From positions 402,999-437,524 of the forward strand of contig CM074805.1 of assembly GCA_037447605.1 (NCBI GenBank): DNA of 34,526 bases, given 5' to 3'. The notes beneath the pieces were generated by a model, which worked only from the letters and a program-made list of their open reading frames with translations, did no database searches and was not told the origin of the DNA. Of the stretch, positions 21,165 through 32,403 are shown one piece after another (the first letter of the stretch is position 1; each line of letters begins with the position of its first letter). A program made the translations under genes and the position numbers. This DNA is from Zygnema circumcarinatum. Taxonomy: Eukaryota > Streptophyta > Zygnematophyceae > Zygnematales > Zygnemataceae.

Positions 21165-22503
21165 CTCGCTCTCTCTCCCCCCTTCTCCCTCCCTCCCGCG
21201 CCCTCTCTGAGAGTCCCCATTTTCCTTTTTCAAGCTCCCCATTTCTTTAGGCTTTTTGGGCTTCTAGGGTTCGAAGTAAAAACAGAGTCAGTTATCTAAA
21301 ATAAAAAATAAGGTAGCAACGGTATCTCTGGATCACCGGTTCTACTTTCATTCAGTTTTTTCCCATTCTCGCTTCACATTTGCAACCCTAAACCATGTTG
21401 ACATGTCAGCATGAACACTTTCAATTTTGTTCCAAAGTGAGCCTGATAAGAAACTCCATTTTCCCTCCCTGGTCCATTTTTGCAGAGGGCGACAGTGATG
21501 GTCTCAGACCTTGTCCTCTACTACGCACTTTGGCGCTTCTGCAGGTACTCCTGAACCCTAATCTTCTGAAACCCTAATTCTACCTAAATCCCTGAAACTC
21601 TAACTTCGTATAACCCTAACTCCCTAATTTCTTGTTGAAAAACCTCAGATTCCCTACACTTCATGAATCCCGAGAATCTTCATCCCCACATGAAGTTTTC
21701 ATTTTGGCAGAAATTTGAGGGAAGAGCAGCGGAGCCTCGTCATGGGAGCTGTCATTTTTTGCCCCGCCCTGTTCTATGTGGACCACATACATTTTCAGTA
21801 CAACGGATTCCTGTTGGGGATCCTGCTGCTCTCTCTCACTCTGTTCAAAGTGAGTTTTCGGGTCCGCCCTACCTCTCTCTCTCTCTCTCACTCTCTATAA
21901 TGCCTTTGCTAGTTCTCAGCTCCTCGTGAAGAAGGAAACGGAGGGGGGAGAGAGAGAGAGAGAGAGCGAGCGAGAGGGAGAGAGAGAGGGAGAGCTGTCC
22001 TTATTGGTTGTAGAGTTTGGGGTCTTTCTAGTTTCCTTGCAAGCTTTAGGCTTTTCAACCAATTGATTTCATGGAAACTCCTCTCATCTTCCCCCTTCCC
22101 CCCCCCCTCCCCCTCCCTTCCCTCTTTTTTCTCTTTCCTTTTCCCCTCTCCCTTAAAAAAAAACCCCCTAAAACCCTAAAGACCCCTATTACCCTACAAA
22201 CCCTAAAGACTCCTCCTACTTTCTCTCCCCATTTCGTCCATTTCTTCCTCTCCCTCTCTCTCGGTAGCAGGAGGGGCGCGAGTTGGGTGGCAGCGTTCTG
22301 TTTGCGGCTCTGGTCTGCCTCAAGCATCTCTTCGCGGTGGGAGGGCCTCTCGCTGCCGTCTACCTCCTCTCCCGCACCTTCCGCAGAGGGAGAGAGGGCC
22401 TCTCTTACCTCCTCCTGCTGGCGGGGGGAGTGGGAGGGGTACTCCTCCTAACATTCGGACCCTTTGTGTATATGGGGCAGGTCAGTATCTCAGTGAACCC
22501 TCT

Positions 22504-22538
<35 letters not shown>

Positions 22539-24079
22539 CGCCGCTCGCCGCTCGCCGCTCGCCTTCGATATCTCTTCTTCTCGCTCTCCTCCACTCGATT
22601 CTCCCATCTGTACTGCATTCTTCGGTGTTTCTCCCTTCCCCTCTCCCTCTTCCTCCCTCCCTCTCTGTCTTTCTCTACATCTCAAACTCGGACAATGCTT
22701 AACACCTAGAGACCTTAGCAACCCAACCCGGCATGGAAACCCTAAAAAATCTCCCTCCTTTTTCTTTTTTGGGTTTAGGAGGGCACAGATGGGGCAGGTC
22801 TTTTCCCGCCTTTTTCCGTTCGGGAGAGGCCTCTCTCATGCATATTGGGCCCCAAATGTTTGGGCTCTTTATAACGCGGCAGATAAGGGACTTGGCTTTG
22901 TTCTGCGGAAATTCGGCTACTTTGTCGCAGAGCCTCCTTTGGCAGCACTTACCGGAGGGCTTGTGGGAGATGCGAGCCCCTATATGGTGCTTCCAAAGGT
23001 GAAAAACAGAAAAAAAAAAAAAAAAGGGGGACTAAAAATCCCTCTTGAAATTCTTTAATTAGAAGATTTCCCTCTTTGAATGGAGCAGACGTACTTCTTT
23101 CTGAACCCTAAAACCTAACAAAACCCGAAAACTGAACCCTTGTAATCCCAAACTGCACAGGTAACCCCCGGAGTCTCCCTCCTGCTGGTCCTGCTCTCCA
23201 TGCTGCCCTGCCTGGTGCACACGTGGCGCCTCCCCATTGGCCGAGAGATGGTCCGGCGGGCGGCGCATGTGTACATGTGCGGGTTCATGCTCGGATGGCA
23301 TGTCCATGAGAAGGCATGCCTGCACTTCCTGGTCCCGTGGGCCCTCCTTTTGGGCGAGACAAGGAGCGAGGATGCGGAGGAGTTCATGTTCATGTCAATT
23401 GGTAAGATTGTTCGATCCATGTTTGGGCGTGGATTTGGATTCGAATGCAATTGCAATTGGGTTTGTGTTTGTGTTTGTGTTTGCGTTTGTGTTTGTGTTT
23501 GTGTTTGTGTTTGTGTTTGTGTTTGTGTTAGTGTTAGTGTTAGTGTTAAAGGTGTGTTGAAGGTTCGGGATCCTTGGGGCAGTTGCGAACTACTCGCTGT
23601 TTCCGCTGCTTTTCGAGGCGAGGGAGTACCCCATTAAAGTGCTGCTCTTGGGGCTCTACACGGTCATATTGAGGGGTGCTTTACGGCGACATTCCAACGG
23701 ATTTTCACATGGGAAGGGTGGTGATCCGTTGGGATTGGGAGAACCGGTAGAGAGAACCGGAGGGGGAGAGGCGGCAGGTGGAGGAGAGAGAGGCTGGAAG
23801 GAGCATGGCTCGGAAGGGTCCAATGAGGGGGGCGTGAAGGCTTTGTTGCCCACAACATGGAGCGATGCCGCTAAGGCGGGACGGAGGATGTATCTGTTGG
23901 GGATTGTGGGGGTGGAGCTCTATGTCCAAGTTGGGTATTTCATGCTCTTTAGGGAGAGGCTGCCCTTCCTGCCCCTGCTGATGGTCTCAGTCTACTGCGC
24001 GGTGGGGATGTGCTATGTGTGGATGGTTCAGTTTGTGTACATTTTCTCCAATTCAAGACCTGCGAAGGCGAAGGTGTAG
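20170..24079 (+). CDS. ALG8: ALG8, dolichyl-P-glucose alpha-1,3-glucosyltransferase
   Basis: Exons: 20170-20316, 20647-20805, 21486-21544, 21711-21849, 22271-22480, 22789-22998, 23161-23401 and 23583-24079. All phases join; 553 residues. ALG8 adds the second glucose to Glc1Man9GlcNAc2-PP-dolichol in the ER lumen, before oligosaccharide transfer to proteins. It is a multipass GT-C enzyme. Diagnostic segments: [11 protein letters not shown] (28-38) with the first-loop acidic residue, then [74 protein letters not shown], and [16 protein letters not shown]. These distinguish ALG8 from ALG6. The last exon holds a Gly/Glu-rich insertion of about 50 residues (HGKGGDPLG to ALLPTTW) absent from the human and plant proteins I recall. 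The ATG at 20170 gives the expected N terminus. Exon 22271-22480 could alternatively begin three bases earlier. Confidence 0.95.
20352..20520. repeat. Degenerate TTTAGGG-like tract in ALG8 intron 1
   Basis: Imperfect ggttttgggg, attagggttt and gggtttaagg words with no fixed period, similar to 776-1035. CT microsatellites in intron 2 (20813-20995 and 21136-21180), AG/GA runs in intron 4 (21940-21990) and a CT run in intron 5 (22515-22539) are also intronic. Confidence 0.6.
23222..23240 (-). promoter_or_regulatory. Exact CCAAT-N9-CCACG site within ALG8 exon 7
   Basis: CGTGG at 23222-23226, nine bases, ATTGG at 23236-23240, in CACGTGGC context. It is inside coding sequence (codons for [10 protein letters not shown]). 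Either coincidence or an intragenic binding site. Confidence 0.3.
23461..23548. repeat. (GTTTGT)n then (GTGTTA)n microsatellite in ALG8 intron 7
   Basis: About ten GTTTGT units with one GTTTGC, then about four GTGTTA units. It lies between donor 23402 and acceptor 23582. It yields a spurious Val/Phe or Val/Cys repeat frame. Confidence 0.93.
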
Positions 24080-25206
24080 TTGTGGGCTAAGGCCGGGCCT
24101 TCCATGCACAATGTTGGCTGTGGCAAATGTGGTGGTGCATGCGATGCGCGATGGTGAGGCATGTTGCACAACACGTTTGGTCGAGTGCAAGTTTTGGCTC
24201 TAGCCCGAGATGGGTCGATCGCTAAGCCGTAGGGCTTGTAAGGGTCGAAATTTGTTGAACATGAACCATTCTTGAAGGCCATGAGAAGGCCACGTACGAC
24301 AAGCGAGGCCGCCCGGATGACGGCTGGGCGCAATGGATAGATGACGCCAGCAAGGCCTCCTGGCGAAATGTAATTGGCCGACCCCTTACAGAAGATTGAC
24401 GTCACCCTAAGGGTTTTTAGGGTTTTTAAAACTGGAAACCATGTTTGCAGTTTGTACGATTTATTCGTCGCTTTCTGAAAATACCGTACGGTAAGGTAGA
24501 ATAACATCTGATTATTTTCCGTACACACTGACCGTGGAGCAGCTGCCCCGGATTTATTTTTCTGGAAATTTCAGAACGGGCAGGCCCAAAAAATCTCCTA
24601 TTGGATAGGAGAAGTTTTGGGGTCCGGGCAGAGCCGCAAATAAAAGGGCTTTGGCCCCTTCTGCGCTGGCGGCGGCGGGCAGTGGTCGGTGGAGAGGAAA
24701 TCACCAATGAAAACTCACCACGTCATCAAAATAGATCTGCTTTGATCGTCAATATAATCTCGGAATCCGCCGCGCTGGTCACCGCGCCGACACTGTGGGA
24801 CCCACCAAGGCCTTGTCAAACTTAAAAGCAAATCAAAACTAGTACTCTGTATTCCGCTAATATTATAATATAATGGGAAACCGTTGTATTTGTTCTGAAC
24901 TTGATTTCGTCGATACTGTACTATTTATTTCCTGTTACGAGTGGACAAGGGATATTACGCCAAAATGGCACTTAGCCACGTGACGAGTCCTCATTGGGCA
25001 ATGTTTCCTTGTAAATAAAGCCCGAAATCCATGTCGCCCTCCAATCTTATTCCAATCCTAGCCCTTCCCCGGTTACGCGGGAGTTTCCTGGACACCAGCG
25101 CGCCACGACCCGCGGGCGGCAACGTCGGGCAATCAGAGCGCTTCGTTACGCCGAACGAGTGACGTGGCACGCTAGCAGCTTCGCATACTGCTCCCCCATT
25201 GGTCGT

Positions 25207-25286
25207 CGTTCCGTGGAACGGTCACCGTTGGCCTTAGCCAGTTAGCCTCCGAGCCCCGCGCCCCGCGCCCCCCGTTCCGCGGAACG
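25207..25286. promoter_or_regulatory. Twin 14-bp palindromes CGTTCCGYGGAACG
   Basis: CGTTCCGTGGAACG at 25207-25220 and the perfect palindrome CGTTCCGCGGAACG at 25273-25286, 66 bp apart. They lie about 240-320 bp upstream of the desaturase ATG. The pairing of two near-identical dyads suggests a dimeric factor; I know no factor with this site. Confidence 0.45.
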
Positions 25287-25363
25287 GAACGCCTGCGCCC
25301 AATTTGGTAGCGTGCCGTACAATCTGTCGCCCGTCGCTCCGCGCCGTCCACTGCCAACGTCCT

Positions 25364-25416
25364 CCAATAAGCAGTCGCCACGTCAGTGATGTGTACACGT
25401 GGCGATTCTCCATTGG
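25364..25416 (+). promoter_or_regulatory. Two divergent exact ERSE-type sites, 111-163 bp before the desaturase ATG
   Basis: CCAAT 25364-25368, nine bases, CCACG 25378-25382; then CGTGG 25398-25402, nine bases, ATTGG 25412-25416. They face each other with 15 bp between, so the two ACGT cores are adjacent and the two CCAAT boxes are outermost. Position and symmetry suggest a real proximal promoter module bound by NF-Y and bZIP proteins. Confidence 0.65.
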
Positions 25417-25526
25417 GCGATGCTCGAGTAAGGTTGGAAGCCGTCCAATATTTGAAGGGGCTTTTAGATGCGGATGAGACCAGGGCTTGGCAGGAGTTTG
25501 GAAGGAGCTCGAGCAGGAGGGAAGCC

Positions 25527-28500
25527 ATGGCGGCCGCCACAGCAGCATGCGTGAGCAGCAGGATCAGGACGCCATGTTTCGGCGCGGCGGCAGGGGGTGC
25601 TGCGAGCACCTCGCAAAAGAGGAGCTTGAGGATCGCTCCCAGAGTGGATCTGTTTCAGAGCGCAGGCGTCGCCTCCAGGAAGGGTGCTGCAAGGAGAGGG
25701 GTGGTGACTATGGTCGCCGCTCCGATGAGGCCGTCTGATGTCGGACTTGGCAGTAGCGAGCCGAATCCGATCTCTGGAGAGGGCTTTGATGCTTCAGCGA
25801 AGCCTCCTTTCACGCTGGCAGACATCCGCGCAGCCATTCCCAAGCACTGCTGGGAGAAGAACACGTGGAAGTCTATGAGCTACCTTGCGCGAGATGTCGC
25901 CATTGTGCTTGGACTGGCAGCTGGCGCGGCGACCTTGAACTCGTGGCTCGTGTGGCCTCTCTATTGGATTGCGCAGGGCACCATGTTCTGGGCGCTCTTT
26001 GTGATTGGGCACGATTGGTAAGCTCAGGATGACTTTTTGCTTGCTTGCAAGGGCTGTTTGTCAGATCTGCTTGGAAGCACAAGGAAGAACTGCTCGTGAA
26101 TCCTTGGAAGCTGACCGTGATAATATGTAGGTGAATGATCAGAAGAATATAGCTGTGTTTTTAAAATTGAAGTAGTGAAGCATTGGCGAATTGCCGGACA
26201 TGAAGATCGGTAGTGAGATTTGTACATTTTGAGTGGTTTTCAGGAAGTTTGGATGGCTGAGCTTCATTTTAGTGTCTGCAGGAGGTTGACATCTATGTTT
26301 CTGCTGTCTTTTGCTTTCTGAACAGTGGTCATGGAAGCTTTTCAAACAACAAGAAGCTGAATGATCTCATTGGTCATCTAACCCACGCCTCTATTCTGGT
26401 GCCGTACCATGGCTGGTGAGCTGCATTCTGTCACCTTTTGCAAGATGATCGATCTCTCGGCTGATCACACTGCGGTTCTCTAACTGCTTCGAACGTTGTG
26501 GCTTTGACTTCTGAAGACTTCCTTGGTTTGCGGTTCTCCTTCAATTCCCTTTGCTGCCTGATTCTTAGCCTCCCGTTGGAGGTTTGGATCGGTGGTCTTA
26601 TGCTGTACGGAGTCTGTTTGTGCAGGCGGATCAGTCATCGAACACATCATGCGAACCACGGTCATGTCGAAAATGACGAATCGTGGCACCCGGTAACACC
26701 TTACCCACTACGTTCTTAATCTTCTACTTTGCTTCATTTTTAGAAACTGCACTAAATTGCTGTCTAGTACTGATGGGCTTTATCAGCGAAGGACAGACTG
26801 AAGAAATTGTTGAATGGAAAAAAAAACAGGTGCCGGTAACGTTTCCGTCATGGTCGTCAGTAAACGTTTTGAGATCTGTCTTGTTGACTTCTTCTCATGC
26901 TGGCTGTGTTTGCAGATGACCAAGAGCTCGTATGATAGTTTGGAGTTCTGGGCAAAAATAGGTCGCTTGCGGGTGCCTTGGGCGCTGTTTGCATACCCAT
27001 TTTACCTCGTAAGTGATGAAGGGGTTTCATCCTCATGCTCTCGTGGAATGCTTTCGCAGCGAAAAACATGTTTGTTGGTATACTCGCACCGTTGCATGTT
27101 TGCTTATTTTCGACTTGAAGTTTGGCGCTATTTATCTGCTGAAGGTAGAAACCGAAGTGTGCACGTTGTTTCTTTTCTCCTGAGGAAGCTGCTTTTTGTA
27201 GAGAACTGGTTCGTTTATTGATTAAATTGGGCACACTTTCTTTTTGCAGTGGAAACGTAGCCCGGGAAAAACGGGATCTCACTTTGACCCAGAAGCAGAT
27301 TTGTTTGTTCCCAACGAGAAGAACGATGTGGTGACGTCAGCCAACTGGTGGTGGGGGATGGTCGCTTTGGTCTCACTCTTGGCTTTGAAGACGGGGCCTC
27401 TTATGATGTTCAACCTCTATGTGGTTCCTTACTGGGTAATTCCTCAAAAGTTCATAACGTTTCCCTCTGATTTGCTGCTTGCAGTGAATATATTTATACC
27501 AATGGCTCGATGGCTGTCGTGCATGTTTGTATTGTAAGATTGAATGTTAATTTTTTGGCTGAATTGAAGGTTCTTGTTAGGCAGCTTCTTCTGAGTAAAT
27601 ATACCGAGCAGGGAGTATCAGAGAGTTTGTTAAATTGTGTCTCCTTGCCACTCCGTTTTTTTTTCTTTTTTGCTGAACTGGGTCGCTTTTCGTTGTTTTT
27701 TCCCAGATCAATGTCGTGTGGCTGGATGTTGTGACTTACCTTCACCATCACGGTTATGAGAAGAAGGTTCCGTGGTACCGTGGGGAGGTGCGTATTCAGC
27801 GCTAAGCTTACTCAGCATTACAGGGCAGACCATTCAATGTACTGAATATACAAGTAATTGTGTGCTCCTCTGAAGCAGATTCTGATTATGTTTGATCAAA
27901 ATTCCCTGTTGGGTTAGGAATTTGACGTCATTATCAAGCAGATACTTCTTGCCTTCCACCTCTTAGAACTCACGATTGATTCGCTCCCTGTTTTGAAATA
28001 ATTCAGGAATGGAACTACATGAGGGGGGGGCTTTCCACTGTTGATAGAGATTACGGCATTTTTAACAATCTCCATCACGACATTGGGACCCATGTCGTGC
28101 ACCACCTGTTTCCCCAGATTCCCCACTACAATCTTGTTGAAGCGGTAAGGGACTTGACGATCTCTCCACGCCCCTTTTTTGTCCTTTTTGGAGGGGTACT
28201 TCAACCTCGTACGGTGGCAGATTTTTTGGCATGCTCAGAAATTGCAGATGTTTGAACATCTAAGATTTTCGGTTCACTGATGTGCTACTCGATTCAAGCT
28301 TTCACGATGAGATATTCCTGCCTAGGTCCACGAACATCATAGCATTCATCTGGTTTTGATTGCTTCCCAATATTATGCATGCATGGATCATATACCACCA
28401 CCTAAATGTCATAATAGGAGTAAGGTAGGGTTATCCTCTTGCGAGCTGAACAATACTGTGCAGTTCTTCATTAGTTGCATATGACTGAAGGAGATATTTA

Positions 28501-29009
28501 TACAATTTAGGTGCGCAGGAGCAAAGCTGCAAAGAAAGGCTGAGTCAAAACATACGTTTCTTATTCTCAGATGCACCCATCGTGGTCATCATCTGACATG
28601 ACAGGTCTTGTCCCTTACGTTAGTCTGGTTGAACTTTAGAGCGCGCCGTCTTCCTTCTCCTTCTCCCTCCCGTTCCCAGTCAAAATCGTCACATTTAATT
28701 ACCTAGGCAGAAGTTATACTTCAGGTTCCGTAGGACCCATCAGGATGCATTTTTGTTAGAAAGAAAAAAGCACATGGCTTCTCTAGTGCACGAGTCGAGG
28801 TTCACAAAACTGACGGTTTGTTGAGTGTCTATGTGGGACAGACTGAGGCTGTGAAGCCTGTGCTGGGAGATTACTACCGTGAGCCAAAGAAGTCGAATGG
28901 GCCTCTCCCTTTCCACCTTGTGGAGCCCCTGGTGAAGTCCTTCGCTGAAGATCACTATGTCGCGAATGAAGGCGATGTCGTGTTTTACCAAAAGGACCCA
29001 AGCTTTTAG
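25527..29009 (+). CDS. FAD7/8: Plastid omega-3 fatty acid desaturase (FAD7/FAD8 type)
   Basis: Exons: 25527-26017, 26326-26415, 26626-26692, 26916-27008, 27250-27435, 27707-27787, 28007-28144 and 28842-29009. All phases join; 437 residues. The enzyme adds the omega-3 double bond to 18:2 (and 16:2) acyl chains on plastid glycerolipids, using ferredoxin. The three histidine boxes are intact: HDCGH (162-166), HRTHH (198-202) and HVVHH (365-369). [37 protein letters not shown] and [16 protein letters not shown] are family signatures. Residues 1 to about 70 are Ala/Ser/Arg-rich and look like a chloroplast transit peptide. Internal exon lengths 90, 67, 93, 186, 81 and 138 match my recollection of land-plant FAD3/7/8 genes. 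The ATG at 25527 was preferred (good context, begins the transit peptide); an in-frame ATG at 25389 would add 46 residues. Confidence 0.96.
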
Positions 29010-31648
29010 GAGAAACGAGTGGAAGGGCTTTCGCAGGAACGTAATACTTTATTTTTTCCATTAGCTTTGGGACTCGCAGACGGAAGCCTCATTATGGTTG
29101 TAGGTATGCGCAGCACAGTCAGAATCATGGGGTGAAGAAGACGAGGCAGACTCACCCACCATTCTTGCCCGCCATAACGGGGCTATTGATTCTATTCCAC
29201 ATTGGAAGGAAGCAATTGGTTGGTTGGGAACTGAGGTAGAGAGAAAGAGAGAGAGGGAGAAAAAGAACGAGAAGAGAGTTGCACCGGGTGGGAGGCTATT
29301 ATTGAGTCGCTGGTAGATCCTGGAGACATACGGATGCTGATTTCGCGCACTACTTTTAGCAGTGGCTGCTGCAAAAGTTGTGGCGGTAGCTTAGCTCTCA
29401 GGGATAGAAAAGAAATTTTTATCAGGTGTACAGTACATGGGTGTGCTCCATATGCCAGCCCATTGAATAATGTCAGGAGTCTCCTCTCCTCAGGGAGAGC
29501 AGGTGTTCAGCCTATCACTTTTTTTCTTGAGCGGTTTCTATGGTGATGCTGGGGTTGAAACCAGGCTCTAAGCTGCTGGGGGCTGAACACTCCCAAGTCG
29601 CACAGTCGGGATTGTATTTAGAATTTTAGGGATTCCGGAGTTCAAAATTTTCGGGGCTTTAGGGATTCAGTGCTTTTAAAGAGGGTTTCTCAGGGTTTTG
29701 CACTCTCAGAGGCTATGCGAAATTTGAACGGTTTTAGAGGTCCTACGGTTTTAGGATGTAGGGTTATCCGCATCTGTAAGGTCCTTACCGTTTCTATCAT
29801 TTTAGGGATTTAGGTTTTTCATGGTTTTAAGGATTTTAGAGTCGTTTAGCTTATGGAGTGCTTGGGGCTCTTTAAGATCTAGGATTCGTGATGGTTTTAG
29901 GGCGGTGTGTTTCACATTTGGAATTTCTGGGCTTGTACCGGTTCCACTCCGTTCCAACCTCTCGTGGTTTGCAGCAGCTTGTGCATGGAAGCCTGCTGCC
30001 TGGCCAGTGAGTGGCCCACATATGTAATTATGTGGAGCATCCTCGCTGTCTCGGGCCCATCGTATGTACTTGGCCTCCCTCCCTCGAGCAGGTTTGAGTT
30101 TGGATGTGCCCAGAAGTGCCCACTACTTACGAAGAGAATGCTCTGAATCTTTTGGTTTTTGTTCTCTAGCCCACCCAGTCCTGCGTCATCTCTCCTTCCT
30201 TCCTTCGCTGTGAGCAGCAGTGAAGGGCCATAGCATGGTGGAACCACACCGTCAGAATAATAACACGGTCTTGGCAAGTCAAGAGTCTTCGTGTCGTAGG
30301 CACACTACTCGCAGTCCCATAACAGACACCATTAGCAAAGATTGAAGCATACTGCAAATTCGCTACCAGGCCGATGGATGGCGAGGGATTCCTCAGCCAT
30401 TTCCTGGAAGCCCCCCCACAGTGCTATTGTGGCGTACTACCTGGAAAACTCCCATCCTCTAGCAGCCTTTATGGGCTGCAAAAAAGTCTCATAAACCATA
30501 CACTATAGCGAAGAGTGAGCAGTTGCGCATCCAACAAGGTCAATAGATTCTCGTGATCGGTCGTGAGCTTTGCTCGGATTAACCTGCCACAAGACAGGAT
30601 TGGATTGGATTGGATGGCATGAGAAGAAAGTGCACCGCCCTGCCGCGTACATACATGGAAGTACTGCTCGTCTGCATCGAGCTTTGGCTGCTTTGAAGGC
30701 AGTTCAGGTCACCACAACTGAGCACTGCGCCGCTCACTTGGCGTTTCCGGAGACATAACAAGAAGGCATGCTTAAACATCGACAGACAGGGATTGGTGAA
30801 GACGTGCAAAATTTATACTTTCGCCAACAAACCTGCCACCAAGTGATGTGCAATCCTTTCAGTCAACAAACATAAGCTATCCGCTTTCGGGTTTCATCTG
30901 TTGCATCGAATCCTTCCTCATTCAGTTTCACATCCTTCAAATCTCAACAACTGCAGAAAGGAAACTAGCGACACAGACAAGCCTTGACTTCACGTCCAGT
31001 CTTGAGTTTACCCAAAAGTATTTGCTTTCATAGTATCAACGCACCACCAACGATGACAAGGTCTACCTTGGTGGTGGCGAGGTTTTCCCCGCGGGTGATG
31101 GCCGCCTGCAAGCGGCGCCACGCTCCGTCTCTCGCGCTCTTACAGTGTTGCGTGGGAGGGAAGGAGGGAGGGAGGGAGGGAGGGAGGGAGGAAAGGAAGG
31201 GAGAGGAAAGACGGAGGCAGGCGACGCTCACCGCGCAGCAACGAGGCCGCGCCACGTGTCCCAGTCCCCCCTGCCTGCCCGCTCTGCTCCGCCACATGGC
31301 ACCTCCTCTCGCCGCCGCGTTGCCCTCCCTGCGCGACACGTGGCTGCCTGGGCCGTGCTTCTCGTCCGGCCACGTGTGGAGCTCCGCTGGCCATGGCGGT
31401 CGCCGTAGCCGTCCTGCTGCAGACACCGCGCGTGGCGCCTGATGAGCTGAGCTGAGCTGGCTGCTCCGCGGCCTGTAGGGGGAGGGCTGCTCCCCTCCCT
31501 CCCTGCGGCTCCCCGCCTCCTTGGAATGCGCCTTCTACTACTTCTTCTTCTTCTTCTTCTTCTTCTTGCCGCACTCTCTGGTGTTTCCCGCAAGTTTGCT
31601 GCTACCGCGCACTGAGCAAGGAAGGTGCGAATGGTTCCATCATTGCAG
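29010..31648. other. Region without a recognised gene
   Basis: 29010-29590 is probably the desaturase 3' UTR and flank. 29600-29830 is another degenerate TTTAGGG-like tract. 29900-30980 shows no convincing exon. 31030-31500 is G/C-rich with ACGTG words (31252, 31336, 31370); a minus-strand exon-like piece ending at a donor near 31229 exists, but I could not extend it. 31153-31192 is a GGGA microsatellite and 31540-31567 a TTC microsatellite. Confidence 0.5.
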
Positions 31649-31758
31649 CCATTCCCAACCCTCTGCACGTCAACTGCCATCCGCTTCAATTTCTCGCCGG
31701 TCGCTGCTGGCTGCGCTGTCAACTCTCCCCGCTGCTGCAGCCATCGGCACCCCTGCTG
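31649..31758 (+). CDS. Possible exon with lumen-targeting-like peptide; very tentative
   Basis: An acceptor (cattgcag) at 31648 and a donor at 31759 bound a frame reading SQPSARQLPSASISRRSLLAALSTLPAAAAIG. Twin Arg followed by a hydrophobic stretch and Ala-rich end resembles a thylakoid-lumen transit domain. No ATG in this frame and no joining exon were found, so it may be noncoding. Another frame (ATG at 31631) is also open. Confidence 0.2.
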
Positions 31759-32403
31759 GTTAGCCCCTCATCCTTCTGTTCTCTCCTTCCCATCCTTTCT
31801 ACTCCCCGAAAAATTGTGCTGGTCATAGCTACCAGCCGGAACTGACGTGCTATCAGCTATAAAAGCTTCTAATTTTAAAATGGCGTGGATTCAAACGGTC
31901 AAGCCCCGCAAAAAAAAGGCGAAGGTAAATGAGGGCGGATGGAAACTCTTGCAGTCTCTGCCTCTGCTCTGCCTGATGTAAATGCAAAGTGTAAAATGCA
32001 ATTCAAATGAGGATATTGTAGAAGAGGAGTGGTCAAGATGAAACTTAGAAAATTGAAAAATTGGGAATCTGACATTTGCGAATGGAGCAAATGCCCTATT
32101 ATCAGTAAGACGGGTATTTAATATCGCAAACAACGACGTGGTCCTCCTCAACCCGTTGTCACCGAGGGATGTTTGCCTTAAGTTTCTGGGAGCTAAAAGC
32201 AGGGCTGAGAACGTTGGTGAATCCTAAAAACCTGAGGGTGGGTGGTCGTTGCGTCCGTTGAGGAGCTGCCGTTCCGTAGAACTGAGAGCATAGAGCGGTG
32301 CAGGTTCAAGTCGCGGGCCCTCGGCGTAAAGGCGGCGGAGCCGCTGCTGAGTCTGAAGAGGCACCGGAGGGAGTCGAGGAGGCAGGCGCGGCAGGGGCAA
32401 GAG

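Larger units (their letters stand above)
24976..25526 (+). promoter_or_regulatory. Promoter region of the omega-3 desaturase
   Basis: ACGT-core and CCAAT words are dense here: CCACGTGA 24976, with ATTGG 9 bp after CGTGA (24993-24997); TGACGTGGCA 25160; CATTGGTC 25196. Two exact ERSE-type sites follow at 25364 and 25398, listed separately. In 24080-24975, upstream, no gene is visible; ctcctattggataggag at 24596-24612 is a short hairpin. Confidence 0.55.

Noticed and set aside
23237-23560. A frame ending in a Val/Phe repeat
   Set aside because: It runs from ALG8 exon 7 into the GTTTGT microsatellite of intron 7.
25389-25526. An upstream in-frame ATG that would lengthen the desaturase
   Set aside because: It overlaps the proximal composite sites, and the extension does not resemble a transit peptide.
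26693-26915. A possible extra desaturase exon ([10 protein letters not shown])
   Set aside because: Joining WHP directly to [11 protein letters not shown] gives the family sequence with no gap and the expected exon lengths.
31028-31426. A minus-strand gene ending TTKVDLVIVGGALIL
   Set aside because: There is a possible donor inside the tail and no coherent upstream exon. Different frames look equally good, and the area has promoter-type ACGTG words.
32290-32330. A tRNA-like T-loop (ggttcaagtc)
   Set aside because: The flanking arm does not pair and there is no D-arm or acceptor stem.
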